Shown: positions 53,183 through 61,787, numbered from the stretch's first letter. The stretch: 64,000 nucleotides of DNA from JAUIAI01 sp050633665 (GCA_050633665.1 JBOEGY010000004.1:1-64000), one strand, 5' to 3'. Program-made: numbers and translations. Notes: generated by a model not told the origin, from the letters alone.

Positions 53183-53216
53183 TCCGCTGACGGTCGGGCA
53201 GGCGGTCTTTTTACTA
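53183..53216 (+). terminator. Possible weak terminator after sctD
   Basis: A GC-rich region with CCGC and GCGG arms is followed by TCTTTTTA. The stem is imperfect, so partial termination or none is possible. It lies in the 74-base gap before the needle candidate. Confidence 0.3.
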
Positions 53217-53235
53217 ACCGTCGACGGAGATTGTT

Positions 53236-53460
53236 ATGAGTGACGTAAGCATGAATGGTCTGGGCGCATCAGGGTCGATTTCAGCTGCATCGCGCGAGAA
53301 CGCATTTAGCATCTTGGGCAACGAAAATTCGACCTCAGAAGAAGTTAATCTGGCCATGTTGCAGTTCAACGAAGCATCGGCGAAATTCAATGCCGGTGTT
53401 CGTACCGCTCAGGAAGAGCCGAATTCTATCCGCCGCAGTACGCAGAACCAGCAAGCCTAA
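53236..53460 (+). CDS. Needle-sized T3SS protein, candidate SctF
   Basis: 74 residues with a well-spaced GGAG before the ATG. Helical centre SEEVNLAMLQFNEASAKFNAGVRTAQEE. Size and position just before sctI fit a needle subunit (SctF), and the two hairpins downstream would help to give it a higher yield than the structural genes. The usual SctF C-terminal helix ending in Ile is not obvious, so the assignment is weak; it could be another small secreted protein. Confidence 0.45.
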   Translation: MSDVSMNGLGASGSISAASRENAFSILGNENSTSEEVNLAMLQFNEASAKFNAGVRTAQEEPNSIRRSTQNQQA

Positions 53461-53497
53461 GCTTCCCGATCGGGAAGCCGGGGGAGTCTTCGGACTC
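53461..53497 (+). other. Two adjacent hairpins after the needle candidate
   Basis: GCTTCCCGA (53461-53469) and TCGGGAAGC (53470-53478) form a perfect 18-base palindrome that begins at the base after the stop codon. A second hairpin, GAGTC-TTCG-GACTC (53484-53497), has a stable TTCG tetraloop. No T-run follows. They may protect the upstream mRNA or lower readthrough to sctI. Confidence 0.6.
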
Positions 53498-53520
53498 TCC
53501 TGGCCAGGAGTTTTATCCCT

Positions 53521-53952
53521 ATGGAAATTAACGCAATCGCTGCTGTGCAGCCGACCAATGGCCCCGGTTCCCCTGGTGCTGTTCAGGCGACCGACCCTGT
53601 TGCTATTAATCTTGAAAAGGCTACGGCAACAGTCGCGCCTGCGGGGTCCTCATCTGCGTTCGCTGATCTGCGGGCGCCCGAAGCAACGCAGACGCACAAT
53701 GTTCGCAGTGACTGGGTGGGTCTGAGTCAATCAATTCTCGATGGCACCCATAAAGGCCTGCTGCAACCCCGAATCCAGGAGCTGGAAAAAACCCTCAAAG
53801 TCGCAGCCGAAAATCCGTCTGCGGTTTCATCCGAAGAGGTTGCCGTAATGATGCTGAAGGTGTCCGAAGCCTCGGCGGTGACCAACGTGCTCAGTACCAG
53901 TGTCAATGCCGTTCGTAAGTCAGTGGCGACCCTGGTTGAGAGAACTGGATAA
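53521..53952 (+). CDS. sctI: T3SS inner rod protein SctI
   Basis: 143 residues. The C-terminal region (LQPRIQELEKTL, then EEVAVMMLKVSEASAVTNVLSTSVNAVRKSVATLVERTG) has the helical pattern of YscI/PrgJ-type inner rod proteins, while the N-terminus is Ala/Pro/Thr-rich as in secreted substrates. GGAG precedes the start. Immediately upstream of sctJ, as in Ysc/Bsc-type clusters. Confidence 0.75.
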   Translation: MEINAIAAVQPTNGPGSPGAVQATDPVAINLEKATATVAPAGSSSAFADLRAPEATQTHNVRSDWVGLSQSILDGTHKGLLQPRIQELEKTLKVAAENPSAVSSEEVAVMMLKVSEASAVTNVLSTSVNAVRKSVATLVERTG

Positions 53953-53961
53953 CCGACGCTT

Positions 53962-54750
53962 ATGACAAAGACGCTTGCAACTCCGGTTCGACTCTTGCTG
54001 TCGCTTGTATTGATTGCGCTCACGTCGGCTTGTTCACAACAACTGTACGGCAACCTGAGCGAGCATGAAGTCAATGATGTGGTGGGCGTGTTGCGCACCG
54101 AAGGAATTCGCGCCAGTAAGTCACCCGGTGATGGTGAACGCTGGTCGGTTTCAGTGCCGTCGGCCGAGTTCGCGCGCAGTATGGCTATTCTCAAGAACCA
54201 GAACCTGCCTCCGCAAAGTTTCGATGGTCTTGGGCAGGTGTTCAAGAAAGACTCTTTGGTTTCGACTGAGACTGAGGAGCGTGCCAGGCTGATTTACGCC
54301 TTGGCGCAGGAACTGCAACGAACCCTGTCGCAAGTGGATGGCGTGGTTTTGGCGCGGGTGCATCCGGTGATTCAACCGCGCGAGGCGTTTTCGTCAAAGC
54401 CGCGTGTCTCGTCCGCAGCCGTGTTCATCAAACACCGGGCGAATGTCGATATTGAATCCAGAATTCCCATGATCCGTGAGCTGGTGGCACACGGCATCGA
54501 AGAGCTGGATGAAAGCAAGGTGTCGGTCGCAACCTTTCCTGCGCCCACCCGGGTTGTACCGATGTCGACCCGCCAGGAAGATGATTTGCTGGTCTGGACG
54601 GCTGCTGCGGGCGGCGGCGGCACCTTGTTGGTCGTGGCCTTGCTCTACGGTTTGTTCAGCTTGAGAGATCGTTTCGCAGAGGCCTGGGTTCGCGGTCGCC
54701 TCATTATGAGGGCCGACGGATCTGGCTCCGGCGACCAGGATCGGCAATGA
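53962..54750 (+). CDS. sctJ: T3SS inner-membrane ring lipoprotein SctJ
   Basis: 262 residues. Signal peptide with lipobox LTSAC (Cys about residue 24), the ring-building motif domains YGNLSEHEVNDVVGVLRTEGIRASK and the FGPQ-like LPPQSFDGLGQVFKKDSLVSTETEERARLIYALAQELQRTLSQVDGVVLARVHPV, which is the characteristic SctJ/FliF core, then one C-terminal membrane segment (about 214-234). Forms the inner ring with SctD. Stop overlaps sctK (ATGA). Confidence 0.95.
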   Translation: MTKTLATPVRLLLSLVLIALTSACSQQLYGNLSEHEVNDVVGVLRTEGIRASKSPGDGERWSVSVPSAEFARSMAILKNQNLPPQSFDGLGQVFKKDSLVSTETEERARLIYALAQELQRTLSQVDGVVLARVHPVIQPREAFSSKPRVSSAAVFIKHRANVDIESRIPMIRELVAHGIEELDESKVSVATFPAPTRVVPMSTRQEDDLLVWTAAAGGGGTLLVVALLYGLFSLRDRFAEAWVRGRLIMRADGSGSGDQDRQ

Positions 54751-55424
54751 CAGGTATTGCTGACTCAAATACCTATCTGGGCCTGTTCAGCTTCAATTGG
54801 TTGCCTGCCTTATATGCCAGGCAGGCTCACCTTGGAGCGTGGGCCACGGTTTTGCCCGACAGGCGAGGACCGGGTCATCGACTTGTGCATCGCGTCTCGC
54901 AAGAACTCTTACAGCGTTACCAATTGACTGAGTCTTATCTTCCCTGGGTTCCCGCAAACCCCTGGATACTGGCTCCTTATCACTGGCTGGAGGCAGCCGC
55001 TGTCGAAGTGGCCATCGCGATGGCTGCGGGGTCAATCCGGCAAACCGTTTCCAGCGCTGAGGTGAGTCGATGGGTCGGCCTGGTGGGCGAATCAGGTCGA
55101 GGCAGGGCGTTTCGTTATGCCCATGATTATCCCAGGCTTGCCGCTGAGTTTTCGGGTTGGCTGCCGGAATCAAAGGCCGGCTTGATCGGAGCCGGGTCGG
55201 TTGTCCTGGGCCTGCTTGCCGAATCGGCATTAGCCGCAGAGGCGGCTGATCGCCGGGAACCATCACCCGAACGAATCGCCTGCGCGGGGGCGACCCGTCT
55301 TGGACTTCGTTTCGACCCGCTTGACAAGGCGTGGCCGACGCTGACCGCTCAGGCCCGACAGGAAGCCACCGTCTTGTTTGAATCACTTACGGCCAGGCGA
55401 TCCGAACCGGAGCAAGTCGCGTGA
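54747..55424 (+). CDS. sctK: T3SS sorting platform protein SctK
   Basis: 225 residues. Resembles YscK/OrgA-type proteins: FSFNWLPALYARQAHL at the start and HRVSQELLQRYQL following, then Ala/Leu-rich helices. SctK connects the ring to the cytoplasmic sorting platform (SctQ, SctL, SctN). Family members are poorly conserved, so the call rests on weak similarity plus exact position between sctJ and sctL. Overlaps both neighbours by four bases. Confidence 0.75.
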   Translation: MTGIADSNTYLGLFSFNWLPALYARQAHLGAWATVLPDRRGPGHRLVHRVSQELLQRYQLTESYLPWVPANPWILAPYHWLEAAAVEVAIAMAAGSIRQTVSSAEVSRWVGLVGESGRGRAFRYAHDYPRLAAEFSGWLPESKAGLIGAGSVVLGLLAESALAAEAADRREPSPERIACAGATRLGLRFDPLDKAWPTLTAQARQEATVLFESLTARRSEPEQVA

Positions 55425-56074
55425 AGGGCAACGTGATGTGGCGCGGCTCAATCGGCGCCCTGTCGCTTGACGGGCCGATTCTTCGCAAAGAGAGCTTTGA
55501 GAGTCTACGAGATGTTTCGGCAATGCTGAGCAAAGCCGAGTCGGTCTATCAAGAGCAGGTCAAAACCGCAGAGCAGTCTTTCGAGCGTTCGCGCACCAAA
55601 GGCTATCAGGCCGGGTATGCAGCCGGACAGGCAGCAGCGTTTGCCGAATCCGTTGAGCGGCTGGGAGATGCTTCGGAGCAGGCACGGCGACTGGCCTGCG
55701 AGTTGGCTGATATCGTGACCACCGCTCTGGACGGCCTGCTTGATGTTCAAACGCGACAGGCGATTGCCAGAAATGCAATCCTGGAAGCCGTTGAACTGGC
55801 CCGGCGCGATCAGCGCGCGCGATTGCTGGTGGCCTCTCAAGACCTGGAGTTTGCCCGCCAGTTGCTCGAAAGCAATCTTGGGAGCGGATGGCATGAATGG
55901 ATGACCGTTGAAGCAGATCCGTCTGCCGCCCCAGGCGATGTCGTGTTGCAATCGGACGGGGCAATCGTCGATGCCCGAATCCAGACCCGGTTCAGGCACT
56001 GGCAGGCCGCGGTTGCCGCGTTGATTGAGCAGCGTATCCGGCAGGCGCAGGCGGAAGGTCGTCATGACCGCTAA
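55421..56074 (+). CDS. sctL: T3SS ATPase stator SctL
   Basis: 217 residues of the FliH/SctL family. N-terminal extended part, coiled-coil region (MLSKAESVYQEQVKTAEQSFERSRTKGYQAGYAAGQAAAF, with the family G-Y-x-A-G-x-A-G pattern), then the C-terminal domain that resembles the V-ATPase E subunit. Regulates and tethers SctN. Start GTG overlaps the sctK stop; an ATG at 55436 is possible. Overlaps sctN by 11 bases. Confidence 0.88.
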   Translation: MKGNVMWRGSIGALSLDGPILRKESFESLRDVSAMLSKAESVYQEQVKTAEQSFERSRTKGYQAGYAAGQAAAFAESVERLGDASEQARRLACELADIVTTALDGLLDVQTRQAIARNAILEAVELARRDQRARLLVASQDLEFARQLLESNLGSGWHEWMTVEADPSAAPGDVVLQSDGAIVDARIQTRFRHWQAAVAALIEQRIRQAQAEGRHDR

Positions 56075-57404
56075 GCTGTCAGGATATCCGGTGTTCCAGC
56101 TTGACGGCGTTGCTGAACAAGCGAGCGAATCATTAAAACCGGTTCAGACGGGCCGGGTCACTGATGTGGTCGGAACCCTGATTCGGGCCAGCGGCGTGTC
56201 AGCGCGAGTCGGGGAGTTATGCCAACTGTTCGATACACAGACCGGTTTTGAAGCCCTGGCCGAAGTCAGCGGCTTTTCGTCGGGTGACGTCTTGTTGAGC
56301 CCCCTGGGGTCAGTCGATGGTCTTAGCCCGACAACACAGGTGGTCGCCCTCAAACGCGATCACAGGGTCTGTGTCGGGGACTTTCTGCTCGGACGGGTTG
56401 TCGACGGGATGGGGCGACGATTCGTCGATACGGACATGCTGGTCACCGATGACCGGATTACCGTGCCGGTCTGGGGTGAGGCACCGTCACCGTTTGAGCG
56501 AAAACCTATTCGGTCTGCGATGGCGCTTGGGGTCCGGGCGATCGATGGTCTGCTAACCATGGGTCATGGTCAACGAGTCGGGATATTCGCGCCGGCCGGT
56601 TGTGGCAAGAGCACCTTGATGTCCATGATGTGCCGCAATGCTGATGTTGATGTCACGATAGTCGCTCTGGTGGGCGAGCGCGGGCGAGAGGTGCTTGAAT
56701 TTGTTGAAGAGGCCTTGACGCCGGAAACCCGACAAAAGACGGTGCTGGTCGTGGCCACTTCCGACCGTCCGCCCACTGAACGCCTGAAAGCGTCTTTTGT
56801 GGCGACTGCATATGCGGAGTATTTCCGTAGTCAGGGCAAGTCGGTTTTGTTGTTGGTTGACTCTGTCACCCGGTTGGCGCGAGCGGCGCGGGAAATCGGT
56901 CTTGCGGCGGGCGAGCCTGCCACCCGACGCGGTTTTCCGCCCAGCGTCTTTACCTTGTTGCCGAAATTGTTTGAGCGGGCCGGGAGCTATCGCAACGGGT
57001 CGATTACCGCGTTCTATACCGTGCTGGAAGAGTCCGATGATCACACCGATCCGGTGGCGGAAGAGGTCAGGTCGCTGCTTGACGGGGCGATTTCCCTGTC
57101 GCGTCAGTTATCGGGTAGCGGCCATTTCCCTGCCATTGACATCCTGTCCAGCATCAGTCGGCTGATGCCGCGACTGGTATCGCCGGATCATCAGTCGATG
57201 GCGTTGCGGGCGCGCCAGCTACTCGCCCGATATAGCGACGTGGAGTTGTTATTGCGTATTGGTGAATATCAACGCGGCGTCGACGATGTTGCCGATGCGT
57301 CTATTGATGCTCATGAACCGATGATTTCATTTCTTCAGCAAACCCCAGAGGAAACCGTCGATACTGATGAGACGCTGCGGGTATTGACCGAGTCGCTGCG
57401 ATGA
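56064..57404 (+). CDS. sctN: T3SS ATPase SctN
   Basis: 446 residues, hexameric ATPase that unfolds substrates and detaches chaperones. Walker A PAGCGKST with Lys182; VALVGERGREVLEF, Walker B SVLLLVDSVTRLARAAREIGLAAGEP, and GRGFPPSVFTLLPKLFERAG with the FYTVLEESDDHTDPVAEEVRSLLDG region are all SctN/FliI hallmarks. Start chosen at 56064 inside the end of sctL. Stop overlaps sctO (ATGA). Confidence 0.96.
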   Translation: MTAKLSGYPVFQLDGVAEQASESLKPVQTGRVTDVVGTLIRASGVSARVGELCQLFDTQTGFEALAEVSGFSSGDVLLSPLGSVDGLSPTTQVVALKRDHRVCVGDFLLGRVVDGMGRRFVDTDMLVTDDRITVPVWGEAPSPFERKPIRSAMALGVRAIDGLLTMGHGQRVGIFAPAGCGKSTLMSMMCRNADVDVTIVALVGERGREVLEFVEEALTPETRQKTVLVVATSDRPPTERLKASFVATAYAEYFRSQGKSVLLLVDSVTRLARAAREIGLAAGEPATRRGFPPSVFTLLPKLFERAGSYRNGSITAFYTVLEESDDHTDPVAEEVRSLLDGAISLSRQLSGSGHFPAIDILSSISRLMPRLVSPDHQSMALRARQLLARYSDVELLLRIGEYQRGVDDVADASIDAHEPMISFLQQTPEETVDTDETLRVLTESLR

Positions 57405-57913
57405 TCGATGCCGTTCAACTCTCCGCCTTGCAGACAACCCGGCAGTTGCGGTGTGATCAGGCCGAACTTGCTGAACGCAACAGTCACCGTAGGCTGACTG
57501 ATTTGCTGGCGCGACAGGTCGCGCTGGTGTCCGAGCAACAAATGTTTGATCGACAGAGCATGGCACTCGCTGTGGCTGTCAATGCCAGAGTCATTGCCGG
57601 TGTTGCACCCGTCCAGACGATTGACTGGTTGCACACTGAACGTTTAGTTCAGCGGGCCGGGCTTGCGGACCGGCTTGCCGGGCTTGATCGTTCCATTGCC
57701 GTTGCCCGGTCCGATCTGAGCACGGCCCGGAAGACCCGCCGCACGGCACAAGTCCGGCTCGAGAAAATCAAGTCGGTTGCCAGCGAACTTGCCCGGGAGG
57801 AAACCCGGCGCCAGGAACGACTGGCCGGTATGGCTCAGGACGAACTCAATGCTGAACATGTGGCGACGAACCGGCGGTTTGCTGCGCGGCGCAAACAGGA
57901 AGCCCATGTCTGA
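57401..57913 (+). CDS. sctO: T3SS central stalk protein SctO
   Basis: 170 residues, nearly all helix (two long charged helices, about 5-60 and 85-150, ending RRFAARRKQEAHV). This is the FliJ/SctO coiled-coil hairpin that acts as stalk between SctN and SctV. Sequence conservation is low in the family, so the assignment rests on shape and position right after sctN. The sctQ start lies eight bases inside its end, leaving no room for an sctP gene. Confidence 0.82.
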   Translation: MIDAVQLSALQTTRQLRCDQAELAERNSHRRLTDLLARQVALVSEQQMFDRQSMALAVAVNARVIAGVAPVQTIDWLHTERLVQRAGLADRLAGLDRSIAVARSDLSTARKTRRTAQVRLEKIKSVASELAREETRRQERLAGMAQDELNAEHVATNRRFAARRKQEAHV

Positions 57914-58982
57914 GTCGGCCATCATTCACTCTTTTGCGGGCACGACTGACTGGCTGGCCCGTCTGAAACGTTATTCGCGTGACGCGTTGCGGTTTTCCCA
58001 TGCCGCCCATTCGATGGGCGTCTGGACTGATGACACCGCGAACTCCACAGTGACCTGGGCGCAGGGCGGGCCGCTTGGCCGGGTTCCGGGCTTACGGTGC
58101 GACAGCGCAAGAGGACAGTTCTGGTTTGGCCTGTCGGACTGGTCCGGTTTGCACCCGGCTTTGGTTGTTGAGCGCAACGACATACCGGCTTCGGTTCGTT
58201 GTGGGCTGATGGAATCCGTGACACAGGTCTTGATCGGGCAACTGCAACGCCTGGTTGGCGGGCCGGTGTCGGTGGTTGCCGTGGAAACCGAGTCCGACCG
58301 GCTGCAACAGGAATTGCCACTCTGTGCCGGGTTTACCTGGGCCGGACCGGCCGGCGATGGCAGCCGCCTGGTACAAGCGCAGTTCCGGGCGACGGTTGCG
58401 ATGCTCGACCGGGCCGAGTCGCTTGCGGCACTGGCCAATGCCGGCAGCCCGCTACTGGCCGAGTTGCCGATGCACTTGCCGGTTCTGGCCGGAGTCAGCC
58501 GGCTCACGATCACACAGTTTCGGTCGCTTCGGGTCGGCGATGTGCTTCGTCCGAGCCCGCCGATCGCGGTTGACCAGCCATTGCGAGTGGAAGTGCCGCT
58601 CGGGCGCCAGGCGGGCCGCCGGCTGCGCGCCCGTGTCACCCAACAATCCCTGATCCTGGAGAATCTGATGAACGCCAGAATAGATCCCCCCCCTGTTGCC
58701 GCCACAGATCTCGATTCTGTCGCCAAAGAATTACCGCTTGATCTGGATGATGTCGACCTGGAAGTAGCCATTGAAATCGGGCAACTCAATGTCACGGTCG
58801 GCCAGCTCAGTAATCTCAAGCCTGGCCAGGCACTGGCGCTGGCGCGCGGGATTAATCCTGCTGCAGTCCGGTTGACTGTCAAAAATCAGATGGTAGCCAC
58901 CGGCGAGCTGGTCGCAGTGGGTGATGAGTTCGCGGTAATGATCAAATCTCTGGGTGGAAGCCGTCGTGGGCAATCTGCCTGA
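57906..58982 (+). CDS. sctQ: T3SS cytoplasmic platform protein SctQ
   Basis: 358 residues. The C-terminal SpoA domain (about 275-345: DLDDVDLEVAIEIGQLNVTVGQLSNLKPGQAL, then VRLTVKNQMVATGELVAVGDEFAVMI) is clear; a second, more divergent SpoA-like region lies at about 190-250. Builds the cytoplasmic sorting platform pods. The ATG at 57906 gives normal length; longer ORF starts lie inside sctO. An internal start that would yield a separate C-terminal product is annotated separately. Overlaps sctR by about 29 bases. Confidence 0.93.
   Translation: MSESAIIHSFAGTTDWLARLKRYSRDALRFSHAAHSMGVWTDDTANSTVTWAQGGPLGRVPGLRCDSARGQFWFGLSDWSGLHPALVVERNDIPASVRCGLMESVTQVLIGQLQRLVGGPVSVVAVETESDRLQQELPLCAGFTWAGPAGDGSRLVQAQFRATVAMLDRAESLAALANAGSPLLAELPMHLPVLAGVSRLTITQFRSLRVGDVLRPSPPIAVDQPLRVEVPLGRQAGRRLRARVTQQSLILENLMNARIDPPPVAATDLDSVAKELPLDLDDVDLEVAIEIGQLNVTVGQLSNLKPGQALALARGINPAAVRLTVKNQMVATGELVAVGDEFAVMIKSLGGSRRGQSA
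58658..58982 (+). promoter_or_regulatory. Internal translation start for a C-terminal SctQ product (SctQ-C)
   Basis: Within sctQ a perfect GGAG (58658-58661) stands six bases before an in-frame ATG (58668), codon 255. The product would be 104 residues and contain the whole last SpoA domain. Related systems (Yersinia YscQ, Salmonella SsaQ, Shigella Spa33) make such a short form that assembles with the full-length protein. Here it is inferred from the ribosome binding site and the domain boundary. Confidence 0.65.
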
Positions 58983-59616
58983 TCCCATTACGTTAATTCC
59001 GTTTCTGTTTGCTTTGGCATTTGTGCCGATAGCAGCGGTAATGGTCACGGCTTATACAAAACTGGTGGTGGTTTTTGCTTTGCTCAGAAACGCGCTGGGC
59101 TTGCAACAGGTGCCGCCGCCAATGGTCACCAACGGGCTCGCCTTGGTTTTGACCTTTTTTATTATGTACCCGGTGATTCAGCAGGTTTTGCAGGCCATGG
59201 ACCCGGTAACTGGTTTGCCACCGGCTGGTATGTCATTGCTTGATCTGTTGCAGATCGCCAAGGAGCCGCTGCGAGAATTTCTGGGGACTCATGCCAGCGC
59301 ACGAGAGGTGGCGTTCTTTTCCGAGTCTGCACAACGAATCGCCCGGCCGGAGCTGGCGTCATCAATCAGTGCGAAAGACTTTGTCGTATTGATACCGGCC
59401 TTCACGATTTCGGAGCTGACCGAAGCGTTTCTGATCGGATTTCTGTTGTTCCTGCCGTTCGTCGTGATTGACCTAATCGTCGCGAACGTCTTGCTCGCGC
59501 TTGGCATGATGATGATGCCACCTCCAGTGGTTGCGTTGCCGTTCAAGATACTGTTGTTCGTCATGCTGGACGGCTGGTCCCGGCTGGCGCATTCCCTGAC
59601 GATGAGCTACTTCTGA
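58954..59616 (+). CDS. sctR: T3SS export gate protein SctR
   Basis: 220 residues, FliP/SctR family. Membrane segments with the typical AVMVTAYTKLVVVFALLRNALGLQQVPPPMVTNGLAL region and FTISELTEAFLIGFLLFLPFVVIDLIVANVLLALGMMMMPP, which is diagnostic. Part of the SctRST export gate helix. Starts inside the end of sctQ at a GTG; another GTG at 58966 is possible. sctS follows directly. Confidence 0.95.
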   Translation: MEAVVGNLPDPITLIPFLFALAFVPIAAVMVTAYTKLVVVFALLRNALGLQQVPPPMVTNGLALVLTFFIMYPVIQQVLQAMDPVTGLPPAGMSLLDLLQIAKEPLREFLGTHASAREVAFFSESAQRIARPELASSISAKDFVVLIPAFTISELTEAFLIGFLLFLPFVVIDLIVANVLLALGMMMMPPPVVALPFKILLFVMLDGWSRLAHSLTMSYF

Positions 59617-59617
59617 A

Positions 59618-59884
59618 ATGAATACCGACTTCATTGTCGAGATTACCCAACAGGCTCTGGCCTTGACGTTGTGGCTGGGTGGGCCGCTGGTGGCTGCTGC
59701 TGCATTGATCGGACTAATCGTCAGCTTTTTTCAGGCGATTACCCAGATTCAAGACCAGACGCTGGCATTCGGATTCAAGCTGTTGGTTGTCTTCGGTTTG
59801 CTGGCCATTCTGGGTGCGTGGATGGGCGGAATGCTGGTTCAGTTTGGTGACCGAATCTTTGACACAATTACCGGCATCAAATAG
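59618..59884 (+). CDS. sctS: T3SS export gate protein SctS
   Basis: 88 residues, two membrane segments (about 13-36 and 49-72), FliQ/SctS family: GGPLVAAAALIGLIVSFFQAITQIQDQTLAFGFKLLVV is diagnostic. Sits one base after sctR and directly before sctT. Confidence 0.94.
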   Translation: MNTDFIVEITQQALALTLWLGGPLVAAAALIGLIVSFFQAITQIQDQTLAFGFKLLVVFGLLAILGAWMGGMLVQFGDRIFDTITGIK

Positions 59885-60688
59885 GTGATGGACGGCTTCG
59901 ATGTTGAAACCCTCGATATCGAAAACCTGAGCGCCTACGCGGTGCAAGTGCTTGCACTGGTGCCGCGTGTGATGGTTGCCACGATGTTGATTCCGGTGTT
60001 TGCCAGCCGCTATCTGCCCGCCGGAGCGAGATTTGGGGTGGCACTGGCCATGGTCTGGGTCGCTGCTCTCGCTGAGCCGCTGGACTCCGCGGCGACCGGT
60101 GCCAGCGGTGCTGCCTACGGACTCTTGTTGTTGAAAGAAGCGGGCATCGGGCTGATGATTGGCTTGTCTTTTGCAATGGTCTTCTGGGTTGCCCGAGCTA
60201 TCGGTGAGTTGGTTGACTACCAAACCGCATCGACTTTTTCTCAGAACACCGATCCGGTCAACGGGCAGAACGCGTCGACTCTGGGCATGTTCATTGAGAA
60301 GGTATTTATCGTCTACACGGTGGCCGCAGGCGGACTGCTGATATTCGCCGAGGTCTTGTTGCTCAGTTACTCCCTGTGGCCGGTAGGGCAATTGGTTCCA
60401 GATCTGATTCAACGAGCCAGCCCTTTGCTGATCATGGAAACATCGCGGTTGTTTGCGTTGGGATTGCTGCTTGCCGGCCCGATGATGTTGATTGTATTCA
60501 TGATTGACATCGGATTCGGCCTGATTGGACGCACCGCGCCGCAGTTGAATCTGCTCAACCTGACGCTGCCTCTCAAGGCGCCGGTTGCAGTATTTGTTCT
60601 GATGCTCGCGTTGCCTTTTTTACTCTCACGGCTCTTCAGTGCGCTGGGCAGCGTGCGCACGGCCTTGGTGACTTTGCTCAATGGCTGA
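59885..60688 (+). CDS. sctT: T3SS export gate protein SctT
   Basis: 267 residues, FliR/SctT family, about six to seven membrane segments. VVFWVARAIGELVDYQTASTFS with NTDPVNGQNASTLGMF is the conserved loop; the ending RLFSALGSVRTAL is near the sctU overlap. Start at GTG 59885 or ATG 59888. Overlaps sctU by eight bases. Confidence 0.94.
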   Translation: MMDGFDVETLDIENLSAYAVQVLALVPRVMVATMLIPVFASRYLPAGARFGVALAMVWVAALAEPLDSAATGASGAAYGLLLLKEAGIGLMIGLSFAMVFWVARAIGELVDYQTASTFSQNTDPVNGQNASTLGMFIEKVFIVYTVAAGGLLIFAEVLLLSYSLWPVGQLVPDLIQRASPLLIMETSRLFALGLLLAGPMMLIVFMIDIGFGLIGRTAPQLNLLNLTLPLKAPVAVFVLMLALPFLLSRLFSALGSVRTALVTLLNG

Positions 60689-61721
60689 CAAGAACGACGA
60701 GTCGCGCGATCAAAAACCGACGGCCAGGAAACTGCGTGAGGCGCGCCGCAAAGGCCAGGTCGCGCAGAGCAGGGAGTTGACCGGCGCTTTAGCGCTAGCG
60801 GTCGGGGCGCTGGTTCTGGTGGTGATGTTGCCGGGGTTGTCGGTGCAGCTTTCCGGGCTTTTTTCAATCGTCTGGGGCTCGAGTGCGCAAGTTCAGAATC
60901 TCAGTCTGGGCGCGACGGTCTACCAGGCGTTCTGGTTGCTGGTCGTAGCAACTCTGACCGTCGTTGCCGCCGTCATGGTGACGGCTATTGTGGTGTCCCG
61001 TCTGCAAACCGGCTCCATATTCAGCATCGAGCCGGTCAAGGCAAAACTGGAGCGGGTCAGTCCCGTGACTAATCTGAAGAATATCCTCTCGATCAAGTCG
61101 GTGGTTATGCTCGCCCTGATGGTGTTCAAGTCTGCAGTGATCGGTTTGGGGATCTGGGTGGTCTTCAGCGCTTACTTTGGAGACGCTATTCGTATGGTGC
61201 TGGGCGGGGCCGGCGCCGCCATTGCAGTTTCCGGCGGTGCGATTACCTCGCTCCTGATGTGGGGGGTGGTTGGCTTTATCCTGATGGCAGGCCTGGACTT
61301 TGCCTTTCAGCGCTTTAACTATCAACGCGAGATGAAGATGTCGCGGCGTGAAATTAAACGAGAGGTCAAGGAAGATGAAGGCGACCCGATCATCAAGTCG
61401 GCCCGTCGCCAGAGTGGGCAGGAAATCGGGGTTAACGACCAGCTGCAATATATTGACCGCGCTTCAATCATATTGTGTGATCACAAGGGCCGTACGATTG
61501 TCATGATCTATCTGCCTGACCAGCAAGCCAAACCGATTGTGGTGTTGAAAGCCGCCGGGTCGCTGGCGCAGCGGGTGATCGGGATGGGGCAACAACATGG
61601 CCGGCCGGTCGTCTATGAGAGCGCTCAGCTTGACGAACTCTGGCCGTATGCGCGGGCCAGTTTCACCGTGCCGGATCAATTCGCGGCTCCGATGATCAAA
61701 CTGATTGAACAAGCGGCTTAA
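60681..61721 (+). CDS. sctU: T3SS export switch protein SctU lacking the NPTH motif
   Basis: 346 residues, FlhB/SctU family. Start SRDQKPTARKLREARRKGQVAQSRELTGALAL is diagnostic, four membrane segments follow, and the cytoplasmic domain begins after KMSRREIKREVKEDEGDPIIKSARRQ. In nearly all homologues the next segment contains NPTH, which self-cleaves between Asn and Pro; here the aligned position reads CDHK (266-269, in IILCDHKGRTIVMIYLPDQQ) and no NPTH occurs elsewhere. The rest of the domain aligns well. Either cleavage does not occur or uses a different sequence. No sctP gene is nearby. Confidence 0.95.
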   Translation: MADKNDESRDQKPTARKLREARRKGQVAQSRELTGALALAVGALVLVVMLPGLSVQLSGLFSIVWGSSAQVQNLSLGATVYQAFWLLVVATLTVVAAVMVTAIVVSRLQTGSIFSIEPVKAKLERVSPVTNLKNILSIKSVVMLALMVFKSAVIGLGIWVVFSAYFGDAIRMVLGGAGAAIAVSGGAITSLLMWGVVGFILMAGLDFAFQRFNYQREMKMSRREIKREVKEDEGDPIIKSARRQSGQEIGVNDQLQYIDRASIILCDHKGRTIVMIYLPDQQAKPIVVLKAAGSLAQRVIGMGQQHGRPVVYESAQLDELWPYARASFTVPDQFAAPMIKLIEQAA

Positions 61722-61787
61722 GCCTTCACTTAGCTGTCACGAATGGCAGCAAAGATCGGCGTAAGTGGTGCTGGATAGGCTCTGATA

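Noticed and set aside
57880..57930. sctP hidden between sctO and sctQ or in another frame
   Set aside because: sctO and sctQ overlap by eight bases, and no other frame there gives a Pro-rich ruler protein with the SctP C-terminal domain.
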